From Rhizobium herbae (GTDB taxonomy: Bacteria > Pseudomonadota > Alphaproteobacteria > Rhizobiales > Rhizobiaceae): a DNA stretch of 64,000 nt. Below, one piece after another: positions 26,253 through 36,060 of this stretch. The DNA lies in assembly GCF_017873135.1 (NCBI RefSeq), contig NZ_JAGGJV010000001.1, positions 992,001 through 1,056,000 on the forward strand. The letters run 5' to 3'. Under the pieces are notes generated by a model. The model had not been told where the DNA came from. It did no database searches and saw only the letters and a list, made by a program, of their open reading frames with translations. Made by a program: the position numbers and the translations under genes. Every line of letters begins with the position of its first letter. Position 1 is the stretch's first letter.

Positions 26253-27164
26253 ATGGCTTTCACGCTCCGTCAGCTCCAGTATTTCATCGCCGTCGCCGAA
26301 CAGGGCTCAGTGACACGTGCTGCGCAGAACCTGTCGATCTCGCAATCCTCGATCACCGAGGCCGTCAAGGAGCTGGAGAGCGATCTCGGCGTCGAACTGT
26401 TCGAGCGGCATCCGCGCGGGCTGCACATCACCCATAACGGCCACCAGTTTCTGCGCCACGCCACCAAGATTCTCGCCGGCGTGTCGGATGCGCGCCGTTC
26501 GTTTTCGCAGGAGCGGGAATCCCGCACCGGCGGCAAGCTCAATCTCGGCGTCACCTCGCTGGTCGCCGGCTACGTACTCTCCGACCTGCTTGCGCGCTAC
26601 CGCCGCGCCTGCCCCGGCGTCGAGGTCAGCGCCATCGAGGACAACGGCTCCTATCTCGAGCATCTGCTTGTTGGCGGCGAACTCGACGTCGCCGTCATGG
26701 TCATTTCCAACCTGCGCGACCGCATGGCGCTGCAGGCCGAAATCATCGAGACCTCGCCCTACCGCCTGTGGCTGCCGCTCGGCCATCCGCTGGTATCGGC
26801 CGATATCATCTCGGTTGCCGATATCGCCAAGGAACCGCTGATCATGCTGACGGTGGACGAAATCGAGGAAAATACCGGCAAGCTGCTAACCGCGCTCGGC
26901 GCCCGCCCGCATGTCGCCTTCCGCACCCGCTCCGTCGAAGCCGTGCGCAGCCTCGTCGCCACCGGCGCCGGCATCGCGCTACTACCCGATCTCGTCTATC
27001 GCCCCTGGTCGCTGGAAGGCGACCGCATCGAAAGCCGCGACGTCTCCGGCGCCCTGCCCGTCGTCCAGGTCGGCATGGTCTGGCGCAAGGGCTCCGGCCT
27101 GCCGCAATCGGCAAAAGACTTCATCGGGGTTGCAGAGGCGCTGAGGAGTGGGCGGACACGATAA
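26253..27164 (+). CDS. LysR-family transcriptional regulator
   Basis: 303 residues with a canonical N-terminal HTH (LRQLQYFIAVAEQGSVTRAA, LSISQSSITEAVKELESDLG) and a LysR effector-binding domain from about residue 90. It lies 129 bases upstream of, and in the same direction as, the ydcSTUV-patD-type operon and is the natural candidate regulator of it, although LysR genes are more often divergent from their targets. Effector unknown; a polyamine or an aminobutyraldehyde-related compound is a guess from context. Confidence 0.85.
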   Translation: MAFTLRQLQYFIAVAEQGSVTRAAQNLSISQSSITEAVKELESDLGVELFERHPRGLHITHNGHQFLRHATKILAGVSDARRSFSQERESRTGGKLNLGVTSLVAGYVLSDLLARYRRACPGVEVSAIEDNGSYLEHLLVGGELDVAVMVISNLRDRMALQAEIIETSPYRLWLPLGHPLVSADIISVADIAKEPLIMLTVDEIEENTGKLLTALGARPHVAFRTRSVEAVRSLVATGAGIALLPDLVYRPWSLEGDRIESRDVSGALPVVQVGMVWRKGSGLPQSAKDFIGVAEALRSGRTR

Positions 27165-27293
27165 CGTCCTTCGATATCGGAAAAATCGATAGAACCATTC
27201 TGATTAATGAATTTGCGAAAGCGGCGAAATCGAGGCACCTTCTATCCTGGGAACAAGACCGAAAAATTCGGACACCAAACCGGGAGACTGAAG

Positions 27294-28454
27294 ATGAAGC
27301 AGATTCTGAAATCCTGCACCGCGCTCACCCTTTCGCTCGCATTCGCCACCCATGCTTTCGCCGCCGAACCGCTGAAGGAACTCGGCAAGGGCGAAGGCGA
27401 ACTGTCGATCGTCGCCTGGGCCGGCTATATCGAGCGCGGCGAGACCGACAAGGCCTATGACTGGGTCACCGGCTTCGAAAAGGACACCGGCTGCAAGGTC
27501 AGTGTCAAGACCGCCGCGACGTCCGACGAAATGGTCGCCCTGATGAACGAAGGCGGCTTCGACCTCGTCACCGCCTCCGGCGATGCATCGCTGCGCCTGG
27601 TTGCCGGCAAGCGGGTGCAGCCGATCAACACCGCGCTGATTCCGAGCTGGTCGACCATCGACGAGCGCCTGCAGAACGCGCCGTGGAATACGGTCAACGG
27701 TACGCATTACGGCACGCCCTATGTCTGGGGGCCGAACGTTCTGATGTACAATACCGAAGCCTTCAAGGGCGAAGCACCAAAGAGCTGGAAGGTCGTCTTT
27801 GAAGAAATGACCCTGCCGGACGGCAAGTCCAACAAGGGCCGCATCCAGGCCTATGACGGCCCCATCCATGTCGCGGACGCCGCCAACTACCTGATGTTCC
27901 ACAAGCCGGAACTGGGCATCAAGGACCCCTACGAGCTGAACGAAGACCAGTACAAGGCAGCGCTTGACGTGCTGCGCGTCCAGCGCACGCTCGCCAGCCG
28001 CTACTGGCATGACGCCATGATCCAGATCGACGACTTCAAGAACGAGGGCGTCGTCGCGTCCGGCTCCTGGCCCTTCCAGGTCAACCTGCTGAAAGCGGAA
28101 AAACTGCCGATCGCCTCGGTCTTCCCGGAAGAAGGGGCAACCGGCTGGGCGGATACCACCATGCTGCATGCCGAGAGCACCCACCCGAATTGCGCCTATA
28201 TGTGGATGGAACACTCGCTGTCGCCCAAGGTTCAGGGCGACGTGTCTGCCTGGTTCGGCACCGTTCCCTCGGTTCCGGCAGCCTGCAAGGGCAACGAACT
28301 CCTGACGGACGAAGGCTGCGCTGCCAACGGCTACAACGACTTCGACAAGATCAAGTTCTGGAAGACACCGGTGTCGAAATGCGCAAGCCAGACTGAGTGC
28401 GTGCCCTATCACCGCTGGGTGTCCGACTATATCGGCGTCATCGGCGGACGTTGA
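27294..28454 (+). CDS. ydcS: Periplasmic substrate-binding protein, spermidine/putrescine type (YdcS-like)
   Basis: 386 residues with a Sec signal peptide (KQILKSCTALTLSLAFATHAFA, cleaved near AFA-AE) and a PotD-type binding fold (LSIVAWAGYIERGETDKAYDW at the N-terminus of the mature protein, YVWGPNVLMYNTEAF in the hinge region). Four cysteines near the C-terminus (CKG, GCA, CAS, ECV) could form disulfides. The gene order binding protein, ATPase, two permeases, PatD-like dehydrogenase equals E. coli ydcSTUV-patD, suggesting putrescine or a related amine as cargo. ATG 27294 follows GGGAG. Confidence 0.87.
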   Translation: MKQILKSCTALTLSLAFATHAFAAEPLKELGKGEGELSIVAWAGYIERGETDKAYDWVTGFEKDTGCKVSVKTAATSDEMVALMNEGGFDLVTASGDASLRLVAGKRVQPINTALIPSWSTIDERLQNAPWNTVNGTHYGTPYVWGPNVLMYNTEAFKGEAPKSWKVVFEEMTLPDGKSNKGRIQAYDGPIHVADAANYLMFHKPELGIKDPYELNEDQYKAALDVLRVQRTLASRYWHDAMIQIDDFKNEGVVASGSWPFQVNLLKAEKLPIASVFPEEGATGWADTTMLHAESTHPNCAYMWMEHSLSPKVQGDVSAWFGTVPSVPAACKGNELLTDEGCAANGYNDFDKIKFWKTPVSKCASQTECVPYHRWVSDYIGVIGGR

Positions 28455-28466
28455 GACGCGATCTTT

Positions 28467-28564
28467 CCCTCCCCCTTGTGGGGAGGGTGGCCCAAAGGGC
28501 CGGGAGGGGTTCTTACCCCGGACAGAAAGTCCCCTCCCCAACCCTCCCCACAAGGGGGAGGGAG
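28467..28564. repeat. RIME-like palindromic repeat, family C copy 1
   Basis: Inverted repeat with 23-base arms starting tccctcccccttgtggggag on the left and its complement on the right. It lies between the binding-protein and ATPase genes of the polyamine-type operon, a place where a stable RNA hairpin can reduce readthrough and give more binding protein than transporter. A sister copy lies at 44854-44989. Confidence 0.83.
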
Positions 28565-28642
28565 TTATCCGCATCAACCACCATCTACTAGTCGCTCTTC
28601 ATCGTTGATGAGGAATGATCGCCGTTACCCACGGAGTACCCA

Positions 28643-29641
28643 ATGACCGCCGCCGTCCTGTTTCAAAACGTCTCGCGCCATTTCGGCACGGTCAAAGCCG
28701 TCGATGCGGTCGACCTTGAAATCGCCGCCGGCGAGTTCTTCGCGATGCTCGGCCCGTCGGGTTCCGGCAAGACCACCTGCCTTCGCCTGATGGCCGGCTT
28801 CGAGCAGCCGACCGGCGGCCATATCGAGATTTTCGGAGAAACGGCTGAAGGTGTTCCGCCCTATCGCCGTAGCGTCAATACGGTGTTCCAGGACTATGCG
28901 CTCTTCCCGCATCTCTCCATTCTCGACAACGTCGCCTATGGCCTGATGGTCAAGGGCATCGGCAGGCAAGAGCGGCACAGGGCGGCGGAAGATGCACTCG
29001 CCATGGTCAAGCTGCCGGGGTACGGCCAGCGGCGGCCGGGCCAGCTGTCCGGCGGCCAGCGCCAGCGCGTCGCGCTCGCCCGCGCGCTCGTCAACAAGCC
29101 CAAGGTACTGCTGCTCGACGAACCGCTCGGCGCGCTGGACCTGAAACTGCGCGAGCAAATGCAGGAGGAGCTGAAGACCCTGCAGAAATCGCTCGGCATC
29201 ACCTTCGTCTTCGTCACCCACGATCAGGGCGAGGCCCTGTCGATGGCCGACCGTATCGCCGTCTTCAATGACGGCAAGATCCAGCAACTCGGCACGCCGG
29301 AGGATATCTACAAGCGGCCGCAGACCCGTTTCGTCGCCGATTTCGTCGGCTCGTCCAATGTGCTCTCCAGCGCCACCTGCGCCAGGCTCGGCGTGCCGGC
29401 GAAAGCCGCCAGCCTGCGCCCGGAATCGATCGCCATCGGCACGTCCTGGGCCGAACAGCTGAGCCTGCCCGGCACAGTTACCGCCCGCAGCTTCCTGGGT
29501 GCGACCAACCGTGTCAGCGTCGATTGCGGCGGCGAAAAGATCATCGTCGCCAGCCCCGCCGCCATGCCGGTTCCCGAGATCGGCGCCGAGGTGCAGCTCG
29601 CCTTTTCGCGCAACGACCTTCACTTGATGGAGGACGCATGA
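28643..29641 (+). CDS. ydcT: ABC transporter ATP-binding protein, PotA/YdcT type
   Basis: 332 residues: nucleotide-binding domain with Walker A GPSGSGKT (37-44), Q-loop VFQDYALFPHL, signature LSGGQRQRVALARAL, Walker B LLLDEPLGALD and switch His in FVTHDQGEAL, then a TOBE-like C-terminal domain from about 270. It energises the importer whose permeases follow immediately; its stop overlaps the next start as ATGA. All catalytic motifs are intact. Confidence 0.92.
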   Translation: MTAAVLFQNVSRHFGTVKAVDAVDLEIAAGEFFAMLGPSGSGKTTCLRLMAGFEQPTGGHIEIFGETAEGVPPYRRSVNTVFQDYALFPHLSILDNVAYGLMVKGIGRQERHRAAEDALAMVKLPGYGQRRPGQLSGGQRQRVALARALVNKPKVLLLDEPLGALDLKLREQMQEELKTLQKSLGITFVFVTHDQGEALSMADRIAVFNDGKIQQLGTPEDIYKRPQTRFVADFVGSSNVLSSATCARLGVPAKAASLRPESIAIGTSWAEQLSLPGTVTARSFLGATNRVSVDCGGEKIIVASPAAMPVPEIGAEVQLAFSRNDLHLMEDA

Positions 29642-30591
29642 GCGCGCTCGTCACCGAGGCAACCATCCTGCCGAACCGGCCCGGCCTGACGGGACGGCTG
29701 TCGGACTTCCTGTGGAAGCACCCGCATGTGCTGCTTGCCGTGCTGCTCGGCCCGCCGGTGCTCTGGCTCGGCATCATTTATCTCGGTTCGCTGTTTGCCC
29801 TGCTTTTGCAGAGCTTCTTTTCGATCGACGATTTCTCGGGGCTGATCAATTACGAGTTCACGCTTGCGACCTACAGGCAGCTGCTGTCGGACGCCAATTT
29901 CGACATCATCGTCCGCACCGTGACAATGGCGGCCGTTGTCACGCTCTTCTCCGCGCTGATCGCCTTCCCGATCGCCTATTACGCGGCGCGCTACGCCAAG
30001 GGGAAATGGAAGGCCGTGTTCTATCTCGGCATCATGCTGCCGCTCTGGTCGAGCTATCTCGTCAAGATCTACGCCTGGAAGCTGATCCTCGCCAAGGAAG
30101 GCATCCTCACCTGGGCCTTCGCCAAGCTCCACCTGCTCTGGCTGCTCGATGCCTGGCTGTCGCTGCCCGTCATCGGCGGCAATTCTCTCTCGGTCAGCTA
30201 TACCGGCACCTTCCTCGTCTTCGTCTATGTCTGGATGCCCTTCATGATCCTGCCAATCCAGGCAGCCTTGGAGCGCGTGCCCGGCAACCTGATCGAAGCC
30301 TCGTCCGATCTCGGCGGCACGCCGCAGCAGACCTTCCGCCACGTGCTGTTTCCGCTCGCCCTTCCCGGCATCGTCGCCGGCTCGATCTTCACGTTTTCCT
30401 TGACGCTCGGCGATTACATCATCCCGCAGATCATCGGCTCGTCGCGGCTGTTCATCGGCCAGGCCGTCTATGCCCAGCAGGGTACGGCCGGCAACATCCC
30501 GCTTGCGGCCGCCTTCACCGTCGTGCCGATCGTCATCATGGGCCTCTATCTCTGGATGGCCAAACGCTTGGGAGCCTTCGATGCGCTCTGA
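29638..30591 (+). CDS. ydcU: ABC transporter permease, PotB/YdcU type
   Basis: 317 residues with about six membrane segments (for example [20 protein letters not shown]) and the cytoplasmic EAA loop [20 protein letters not shown] that contacts the ATPase. The start at 29638 overlaps the ATPase stop by four bases, and its end overlaps the next permease by eleven. It forms the first half of the membrane channel of the polyamine-type importer. Confidence 0.9.
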   Translation: MSALVTEATILPNRPGLTGRLSDFLWKHPHVLLAVLLGPPVLWLGIIYLGSLFALLLQSFFSIDDFSGLINYEFTLATYRQLLSDANFDIIVRTVTMAAVVTLFSALIAFPIAYYAARYAKGKWKAVFYLGIMLPLWSSYLVKIYAWKLILAKEGILTWAFAKLHLLWLLDAWLSLPVIGGNSLSVSYTGTFLVFVYVWMPFMILPIQAALERVPGNLIEASSDLGGTPQQTFRHVLFPLALPGIVAGSIFTFSLTLGDYIIPQIIGSSRLFIGQAVYAQQGTAGNIPLAAAFTVVPIVIMGLYLWMAKRLGAFDAL

Positions 30592-31396
30592 CCGCTCCAC
30601 ATCCGCGCCGCTTGGCCTGAAGATCGCCGCCATCGGCGGCCTCGCCTTCCTGCACATCCCGATCCTCCTGATCTTCCTCTACGCCTTCACGACGGAGGAA
30701 AAGAGCTATCAGTTCCCGCCGCCGGGCCTGACGCTGCAATGGTTCGCCGTCACCTGGAACCGGCCGGATGTCTGGGCGGCCCTCACCCTGTCGGTGAAAG
30801 TCGCAACCATTGCCACGGCCATTGCGCTGGTGCTGGGCACGCTCTGTGCCGCCGCCGTCAGCCAGACGCGCTTCTTCGGTCGAGAAACCATCTCGCTGCT
30901 GGTCATCCTGCCGATCGCCCTGCCCGGTATCATCACCGGCATCGCGCTGCGCTCGGCCTTCTCGATGGCGGACATCCCCTTTTCGTTCTGGACCATCGTG
31001 CTCGGCCACGCCACCTTCTGCATCGTCGTCGTCTACAACAACGCGGTTGCCCGCTTCCGCCGCGTTTCCGGTTCTCTGATCGAAGCGTCAATGGATCTCG
31101 GCGCCGATGGGTTCCAGACCTTCCGCCACGTCATCCTGCCCAATATCGGCACGGCACTTCTGGCCGGCGGCATGCTCGCCTTCGCGCTGTCCTTCGACGA
31201 GGTCATCGTCACCACCTTTACCGGCGGCCAGCAGTCGACGCTGCCGATCTGGATGCTCGAAGAACTCATCCGCCCGCGCCAGCGGCCGGTCACCAACGTC
31301 GTCGCCATGGTGGTGATGCTGGTCACCTTCCTGCCGATCCTGGCGGCCTATTACCTCACACGCGACGGCGACCAGATCGCCGGTGCCGGCAAATAA
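30581..31396 (+). CDS. ydcV: ABC transporter permease, PotC/YdcV type
   Basis: 271 residues, multi-spanning, with EAA loop [20 protein letters not shown] and the [12 protein letters not shown] segment typical of PotC-like permeases. The ATG at 30581 follows GGGAG within the end of the preceding gene. It completes the importer: YdcS-like binding protein, YdcT-like ATPase, YdcU and YdcV-like permeases. Confidence 0.9.
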   Translation: MRSDRSTSAPLGLKIAAIGGLAFLHIPILLIFLYAFTTEEKSYQFPPPGLTLQWFAVTWNRPDVWAALTLSVKVATIATAIALVLGTLCAAAVSQTRFFGRETISLLVILPIALPGIITGIALRSAFSMADIPFSFWTIVLGHATFCIVVVYNNAVARFRRVSGSLIEASMDLGADGFQTFRHVILPNIGTALLAGGMLAFALSFDEVIVTTFTGGQQSTLPIWMLEELIRPRQRPVTNVVAMVVMLVTFLPILAAYYLTRDGDQIAGAGK

Positions 31397-31421
31397 ATCC
31401 GGACATCAAGGGAGAACGGAC

Positions 31422-32849
31422 ATGGACACGCAATTGCTGATCGGATCGACATTCGAAGCCGGAACAGAGGCCGAGGAGCTGATCCTGAACCCGCGGACCG
31501 GCGCAAAAATCATCGACCTGCCGGAAGCCTCGCAGGCGCAAATCGAGCGCGCCGTCGATGCAGCCGAAAAGGCTTTCGTCACGTGGTCGATGACGACACC
31601 CGGCGAGCGCTCCGGTTATCTCCTGAAGATTGCCGATGCAATCGAGAAGGACGCCGACGCCTTTGCAGCACTCGAGGCGCTCAACTGTGGCAAGCCGATC
31701 AATGCCGTGCGTAATGATGAACTGCCTGCTATCGTCGACTGCTGGCGTTTCTTTGCCGGTGCCATCCGCTCGCTGCATGCCACAGTCGCCGGCGAATACC
31801 TGCCCGGTCACACCTCGATGATCCGCCGCGATCCCGTCGGCATCATCGGCTCGATCGCGCCCTGGAACTATCCGTTGATGATGATGGCATGGAAGCTGGC
31901 GCCGGCGATTGCCGGCGGCAATACCGTCGTCTTCAAACCGTCCGAACAAACGCCGCTGACAGCGCTCAAGATGGCGCGGCTGTTGGCCGATATCCTGCCG
32001 GAAGGCGTCGTCAACGTCATCCTTGGCCGCGGCGAAACGGTGGGCAACACGCTGATCAACCATCCGAAGATCGGCATGGTCTCGATCACCGGCGATATCG
32101 CCACCGGCAAGAAGGTGCTGCAGGCTGCCGCCAAGACCGTCAAGCGCACCCATCTCGAACTCGGCGGCAAGGCGCCCGTCATCGTCTATGACGACGCCGA
32201 CCTCGACGCCGTCGTCGCCGGCATCCGCACCTTTGGCTATTACAATGCCGGGCAGGACTGCACCGCCGCCTGCCGCATCTATGCGCAGGACGGCATCTAC
32301 GAAAAGCTGGTCTCCGACCTGACTTCCGCCGTCTCCACGATCAGGTACAATCTCACTGATGACACCGAAAACGAGATCGGCCCGCTGATCTCCAAGCGCC
32401 AGCGGGACCGGGTGGCGAGCTTCGTCGAGCGCGCGACGGAACAGAAGCATATCGAAATCACCACCGGCGGCGCACTTGGCAGCAAGGATGGGTTCTTCTT
32501 CCAGCCGACCGTCGTTGCCGGCGCGACCCAGGAAGACGAGATCGTCCGCCGCGAAGTGTTTGGCCCTGTGGTGTCGGTCACCCGCTTCTCGGACAACGAT
32601 CAGGCCGTGACATGGGCCAATGACAGCGATTACGGCCTCGCCTCCTCCGTCTGGACCAAGGATATCTCGAAAGCGATGAAGGCCGCCTCCCGCCTGCAAT
32701 ACGGCTGCACCTGGATCAACACGCATTTCATGCTGACCAACGAGATGCCGCATGGCGGCGTCAAGCAATCGGGATACGGCAAGGACATGTCGATCTACGC
32801 GCTGGAGGATTATACGGCCGTCCGCCATGTGATGATCAATCACGGGTAA
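31422..32849 (+). CDS. patD: Gamma-aminobutyraldehyde dehydrogenase
   Basis: 475 residues of the aldehyde dehydrogenase superfamily. The segment [19 protein letters not shown] with catalytic Cys280, LASSVWTKD and the C-terminus [15 protein letters not shown] match E. coli PatD (YdcW) closely. It oxidises 4-aminobutanal, made from putrescine, to GABA with NAD; betaine aldehyde is a known side substrate in this group. Position at the end of a ydcSTUV-like operon reproduces the E. coli arrangement. ATG 31422 follows AAGGGAG. Confidence 0.9.
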   Translation: MDTQLLIGSTFEAGTEAEELILNPRTGAKIIDLPEASQAQIERAVDAAEKAFVTWSMTTPGERSGYLLKIADAIEKDADAFAALEALNCGKPINAVRNDELPAIVDCWRFFAGAIRSLHATVAGEYLPGHTSMIRRDPVGIIGSIAPWNYPLMMMAWKLAPAIAGGNTVVFKPSEQTPLTALKMARLLADILPEGVVNVILGRGETVGNTLINHPKIGMVSITGDIATGKKVLQAAAKTVKRTHLELGGKAPVIVYDDADLDAVVAGIRTFGYYNAGQDCTAACRIYAQDGIYEKLVSDLTSAVSTIRYNLTDDTENEIGPLISKRQRDRVASFVERATEQKHIEITTGGALGSKDGFFFQPTVVAGATQEDEIVRREVFGPVVSVTRFSDNDQAVTWANDSDYGLASSVWTKDISKAMKAASRLQYGCTWINTHFMLTNEMPHGGVKQSGYGKDMSIYALEDYTAVRHVMINHG

Positions 32850-32907
32850 CGGCCAACCTCGCAGGCCTCGCCAATCGGTGATTTCCTGCTTCTGCTGATT
32901 TCTAAGC

Positions 32908-32936
32908 AAGGCCGCGCCTCAAAAGCGCGGTCTTTT
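32908..32936 (+). terminator. Rho-independent terminator after the polyamine operon
   Basis: Stem ccgcgc (32912-32917) and gcgcgg (32925-32930) around a seven-base loop, followed by tctttt. It lies 60 bases after the aldehyde dehydrogenase stop and ends the operon before the iron-regulated promoter region. Confidence 0.75.
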
Positions 32937-33012
32937 CATGTTTCGCACTAACCAGCGGAATACCCTACAGGATTTGCTGAAATGTTGCGCAAATCCCACA
33001 CCTCATAAAACA

Positions 33013-33027
33013 TGAGTATTTAAGTCA
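33013..33027. promoter_or_regulatory. IRO-box-like palindrome (TGA-N9-TCA), candidate RirA operator
   Basis: tgagtatttaagtca fits TGA-N9-TCA, the iron-responsive operator reported for RirA in rhizobia. It lies 80 bases upstream of a TonB-dependent siderophore receptor, in AT-rich promoter-like DNA. The short motif alone would be weak evidence; the iron-uptake gene directly behind it makes iron repression likely. Confidence 0.6.
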
Positions 33028-33106
33028 TACATTCCGCTTCTCCAAAAATATAATCTTGATAAAACGAGTCATCTTATAGCCCTCGCCTATCCGGAAAGTG
33101 CATGCC

Positions 33107-35290
33107 ATGCCCCATCTTCGCCGCGCCACCCGCTCCACCGTCCGCTTTGCCCTTGCCGGCACCTCGCTGCTTGCATTATCGCTGACAGCGTTTGCGCAGG
33201 ACGCAGCGCAGCCCACCACCGATGGCGCGACCGTTCTCGAAACCCTGATCGTCACCGGCGGCAGCGGCGGTGTGATCACCGCTGATGGATATGTCGGCAC
33301 CAGCAGTGCCACCGGCGCCAAGGTCGACACGCCGTTCCTGCAGACACCGCAGTCGATCTCGTCGGTCACCGAACAGCAGTTGAAGGACCGCAACCCGCAG
33401 ACCTTGCTCGACACGTTTGCCTATACACCGGGCTCACGCGTCGGCGGTTATGGTTTCGATCCGCGCTTCGATTCGTTCACGGTGCGCGGCTTCGACGTCA
33501 CCTATACCGGCGTCTTCCGCGACAACCTACGCCAGCCGGGCGCCAGTTCCTCGCTGTTCAAGAACGAACCCTATGGCCTCGAAGGCGTCTCGATTCTGCG
33601 CGGCCCTTCCTCGGCGCTCTACGGCGCTTCCGGCGCCGGCGGTCTCTTCAACCTGATCACCAAACGGCCGACCGAAGAGCCGCTCAACGAGTTGCAATTG
33701 CAATACGGCACGGACAATCGCTATCAGGGGCAGTTCGATTTCTCCGGCCCGGTCAACGACACCGATCCGCTCTATTACCGCATGACCGGGCTTTTGCGTG
33801 ATAGCGACACCGAGCAGGTCAGCGTTCCCGACGACCGCGCCTACATTGCGCCCGCTTTCACCTGGAAGCCGGACGAAGACACGAAACTGACCATCCTTGG
33901 CGAGTATTCGCGCACCAAAACCGGCGGCACGGCTGCCTATTACAACGACCCCGTGACCGGCAAGGTCACCGATATCTTCGGCGGCAACCCTGATTTCAAC
34001 GATTCCGTTCAGACGCAGGCACGCATCGGCTACGAATTCGAGCACCGGCTGAACGATGTCTTTACCTTCCGCCAGAACATGCGTGTCTCGACTTTGAATA
34101 CCGATGCCGACTGGGCGTTTGCGTATGCACCCAATGCCATCGATCCGAAGTTTCTGGACAGCAGCGCCGGCACGTTCGACGAGCGCCTGACGTCCGTCGT
34201 GATCGACAACCAGCTGGAAGCCAAGTTCGACACTGGCGCACTGGATCATACGCTTCTCGCGGGCATCGACTACACCAAGCTGCATTTCCGCTCGTTGAAC
34301 GGATACGGCACTACGGACCCTCTCGATACGGACAATCCGACACAGGGCCGCCCGACCGATCCGATCGACTTCAGCGAACGCGTGGTCCAAGACCAATGGC
34401 AGCTTGGAACCTACCTTCAGGACCAGGTCCGCTACGACGCCTGGACGCTGACCGCCGGCGGACGCTATGACTGGGTATCGACCGATACAGACACGACCGA
34501 TCTGACCACCCATGCGGTGGACTCGGTGTCGCAGAAGGACAAGGCATTTTCCGGCCGCATCGGCCTGACCTATGAGACCGATTTCGGCCTCGCGCCTTAT
34601 ATCAGTTACTCCACTGCTTTCTCGCCCAATGCCGGCGTCAACAAGGAAACGAGCCAGCCGTTCAAGCCGACCGAGAGCCAGCAGGAAGAAATCGGCGTCA
34701 AATATCTGCTACCCAACAGCAACACGATGATCACCGCTGCGCTCTTCAACATCGACCAGAAGAACAGCCTCTATTACGAAGTTGTCGACTTGCCGACCGG
34801 GCCTGAGAACATCCAGGTACAGCGCGGCAAGGTGCGCTCCCGCGGCTTCGAGATCGAAGCGAACACCAGCCTCGACAACGGCCTGTCGCTGGTGGCATCC
34901 TACACCTATACCGATATCAAGATCACTGAAGGCCCTGCGGATACGGTGGGCAATTATGTCTCCTCCGTGCCGCGCCACATGGCATCGCTTTGGGCGGATT
35001 ACACCCTGCCGGAGGACGGTCCGGGTGCAGGTCTCGGTTTTGGCGCCGGCGCGCGCTTCCTTGGGTCCAGCTACGGCAATGACCAGAATACGACGCGCAA
35101 TTCTTCCCGCGTGCTGTTCGATGCCGCCGCCCACTACGACTTCGCGGCCATCGACAAGAAATACGAGGGCCTGCGCCTCCAGGTGAACGCCACCAACGTC
35201 TTCGACCGGCGCGAATCCGTTTGCTCCGCTGGCTTCTGCTACAGAGACCAGGGCCGCGCCGTTATCGGTGCGCTGAAATACAGCTGGTGA
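33107..35290 (+). CDS. TonB-dependent siderophore receptor
   Basis: 727 residues. A signal peptide (FALAGTSLLALSLTAFAQ) precedes a TonB-box/plug region with DTPFLQTPQSISSVTEQQL and EGVSILRGPSSALYGASGAGG, then a 22-strand-type barrel ending in the aromatic terminus ALKYSW required for outer-membrane insertion. The family matches FhuA/FhuE/FoxA-like ferric-siderophore receptors; the ligand cannot be told. ATG at 33107 is 8 bases after GGAAAG; GTG at 33098 overlaps that site. It heads a three-gene iron operon behind a TGA-N9-TCA palindrome. Confidence 0.92.
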   Translation: MPHLRRATRSTVRFALAGTSLLALSLTAFAQDAAQPTTDGATVLETLIVTGGSGGVITADGYVGTSSATGAKVDTPFLQTPQSISSVTEQQLKDRNPQTLLDTFAYTPGSRVGGYGFDPRFDSFTVRGFDVTYTGVFRDNLRQPGASSSLFKNEPYGLEGVSILRGPSSALYGASGAGGLFNLITKRPTEEPLNELQLQYGTDNRYQGQFDFSGPVNDTDPLYYRMTGLLRDSDTEQVSVPDDRAYIAPAFTWKPDEDTKLTILGEYSRTKTGGTAAYYNDPVTGKVTDIFGGNPDFNDSVQTQARIGYEFEHRLNDVFTFRQNMRVSTLNTDADWAFAYAPNAIDPKFLDSSAGTFDERLTSVVIDNQLEAKFDTGALDHTLLAGIDYTKLHFRSLNGYGTTDPLDTDNPTQGRPTDPIDFSERVVQDQWQLGTYLQDQVRYDAWTLTAGGRYDWVSTDTDTTDLTTHAVDSVSQKDKAFSGRIGLTYETDFGLAPYISYSTAFSPNAGVNKETSQPFKPTESQQEEIGVKYLLPNSNTMITAALFNIDQKNSLYYEVVDLPTGPENIQVQRGKVRSRGFEIEANTSLDNGLSLVASYTYTDIKITEGPADTVGNYVSSVPRHMASLWADYTLPEDGPGAGLGFGAGARFLGSSYGNDQNTTRNSSRVLFDAAAHYDFAAIDKKYEGLRLQVNATNVFDRRESVCSAGFCYRDQGRAVIGALKYSW

Positions 35291-35294
35291 GACC

Positions 35295-36059
35295 TTGACC
35301 GCAACCGCCAACCACGACGGAAAGACCGGGTTCGGGCCATCGAGCCTGAAGACGGTCTTTGCTGGAGAGCATGCCTGGTGCGGCGAAAAGATGATGCTGT
35401 CTTCGGAACTGGAAGGCGCCGTTCCGATTTCGGATTTCTTCGGCTCCGGCGGCTTTTCCGCGGCCCTTGATACCTATGCCGCCACCCATGGCGGCACAGA
35501 CCGGCGCGCGGTCGCCTCCATGTGGTCGCTCTACTATTTCTCGATCCTGACGATCCCCTATATCGTCGCCCGCCGTGCCGATCACGTGCTGCCGGTCGCG
35601 ACCGAAAACATGACGATCGCGCTTGCCGAGGACGGGCTGCCGCGCGCCATGGGTCTTGCCGCCGAAGGCGACTGGAGCGAGGGCAAGGACGCGGACCTCC
35701 TGTCCTTCGTGACGCCTCTGATCAGCCAGCATCTCGCCGAGATCGTCGCGCAGTTGAAGGCACAAGGCGGCATCGCCCCGAAACTCGCCTGGAACAACGC
35801 CGCCGTCTATATCGACTACGCCTTTAACGCCACCGAACGGGAACGCCCGGCTGACGGCGATGCGTGGGCCTCACGTTCGTTGTTTGCTGAGCCGCATCTG
35901 CCCGATGGCTCGACCAACCCCTTCCACGGCTGCCTGCGCCACGAACTCGACGGCGAAGAGACGGTCTGCCGCCGCAAGATCTGCTGCCTGCGCTATCTGC
36001 TGCCGGGGGTTCCCAGCTGCGGCAATCTCTGCGCCCTGCCCGCCCAAAGAAAGCAATGA
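35295..36059 (+). CDS. FhuF-like ferric-siderophore reductase
   Basis: 254 residues with a poorly conserved N-terminal half and the diagnostic C-terminal cysteine cluster CRRKICCLRY...CGNLC (about residues 226-247) that binds a [2Fe-2S] centre in FhuF. It would reduce Fe(III) held by an imported siderophore in the cytoplasm and free the iron. The start is taken as TTG at 35295, five bases after the receptor stop and behind GGTGAG; no upstream ATG fits. It sits between receptor and binding-protein genes. Confidence 0.8.
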   Translation: MTATANHDGKTGFGPSSLKTVFAGEHAWCGEKMMLSSELEGAVPISDFFGSGGFSAALDTYAATHGGTDRRAVASMWSLYYFSILTIPYIVARRADHVLPVATENMTIALAEDGLPRAMGLAAEGDWSEGKDADLLSFVTPLISQHLAEIVAQLKAQGGIAPKLAWNNAAVYIDYAFNATERERPADGDAWASRSLFAEPHLPDGSTNPFHGCLRHELDGEETVCRRKICCLRYLLPGVPSCGNLCALPAQRKQ

Positions 36060-36060
36060 T

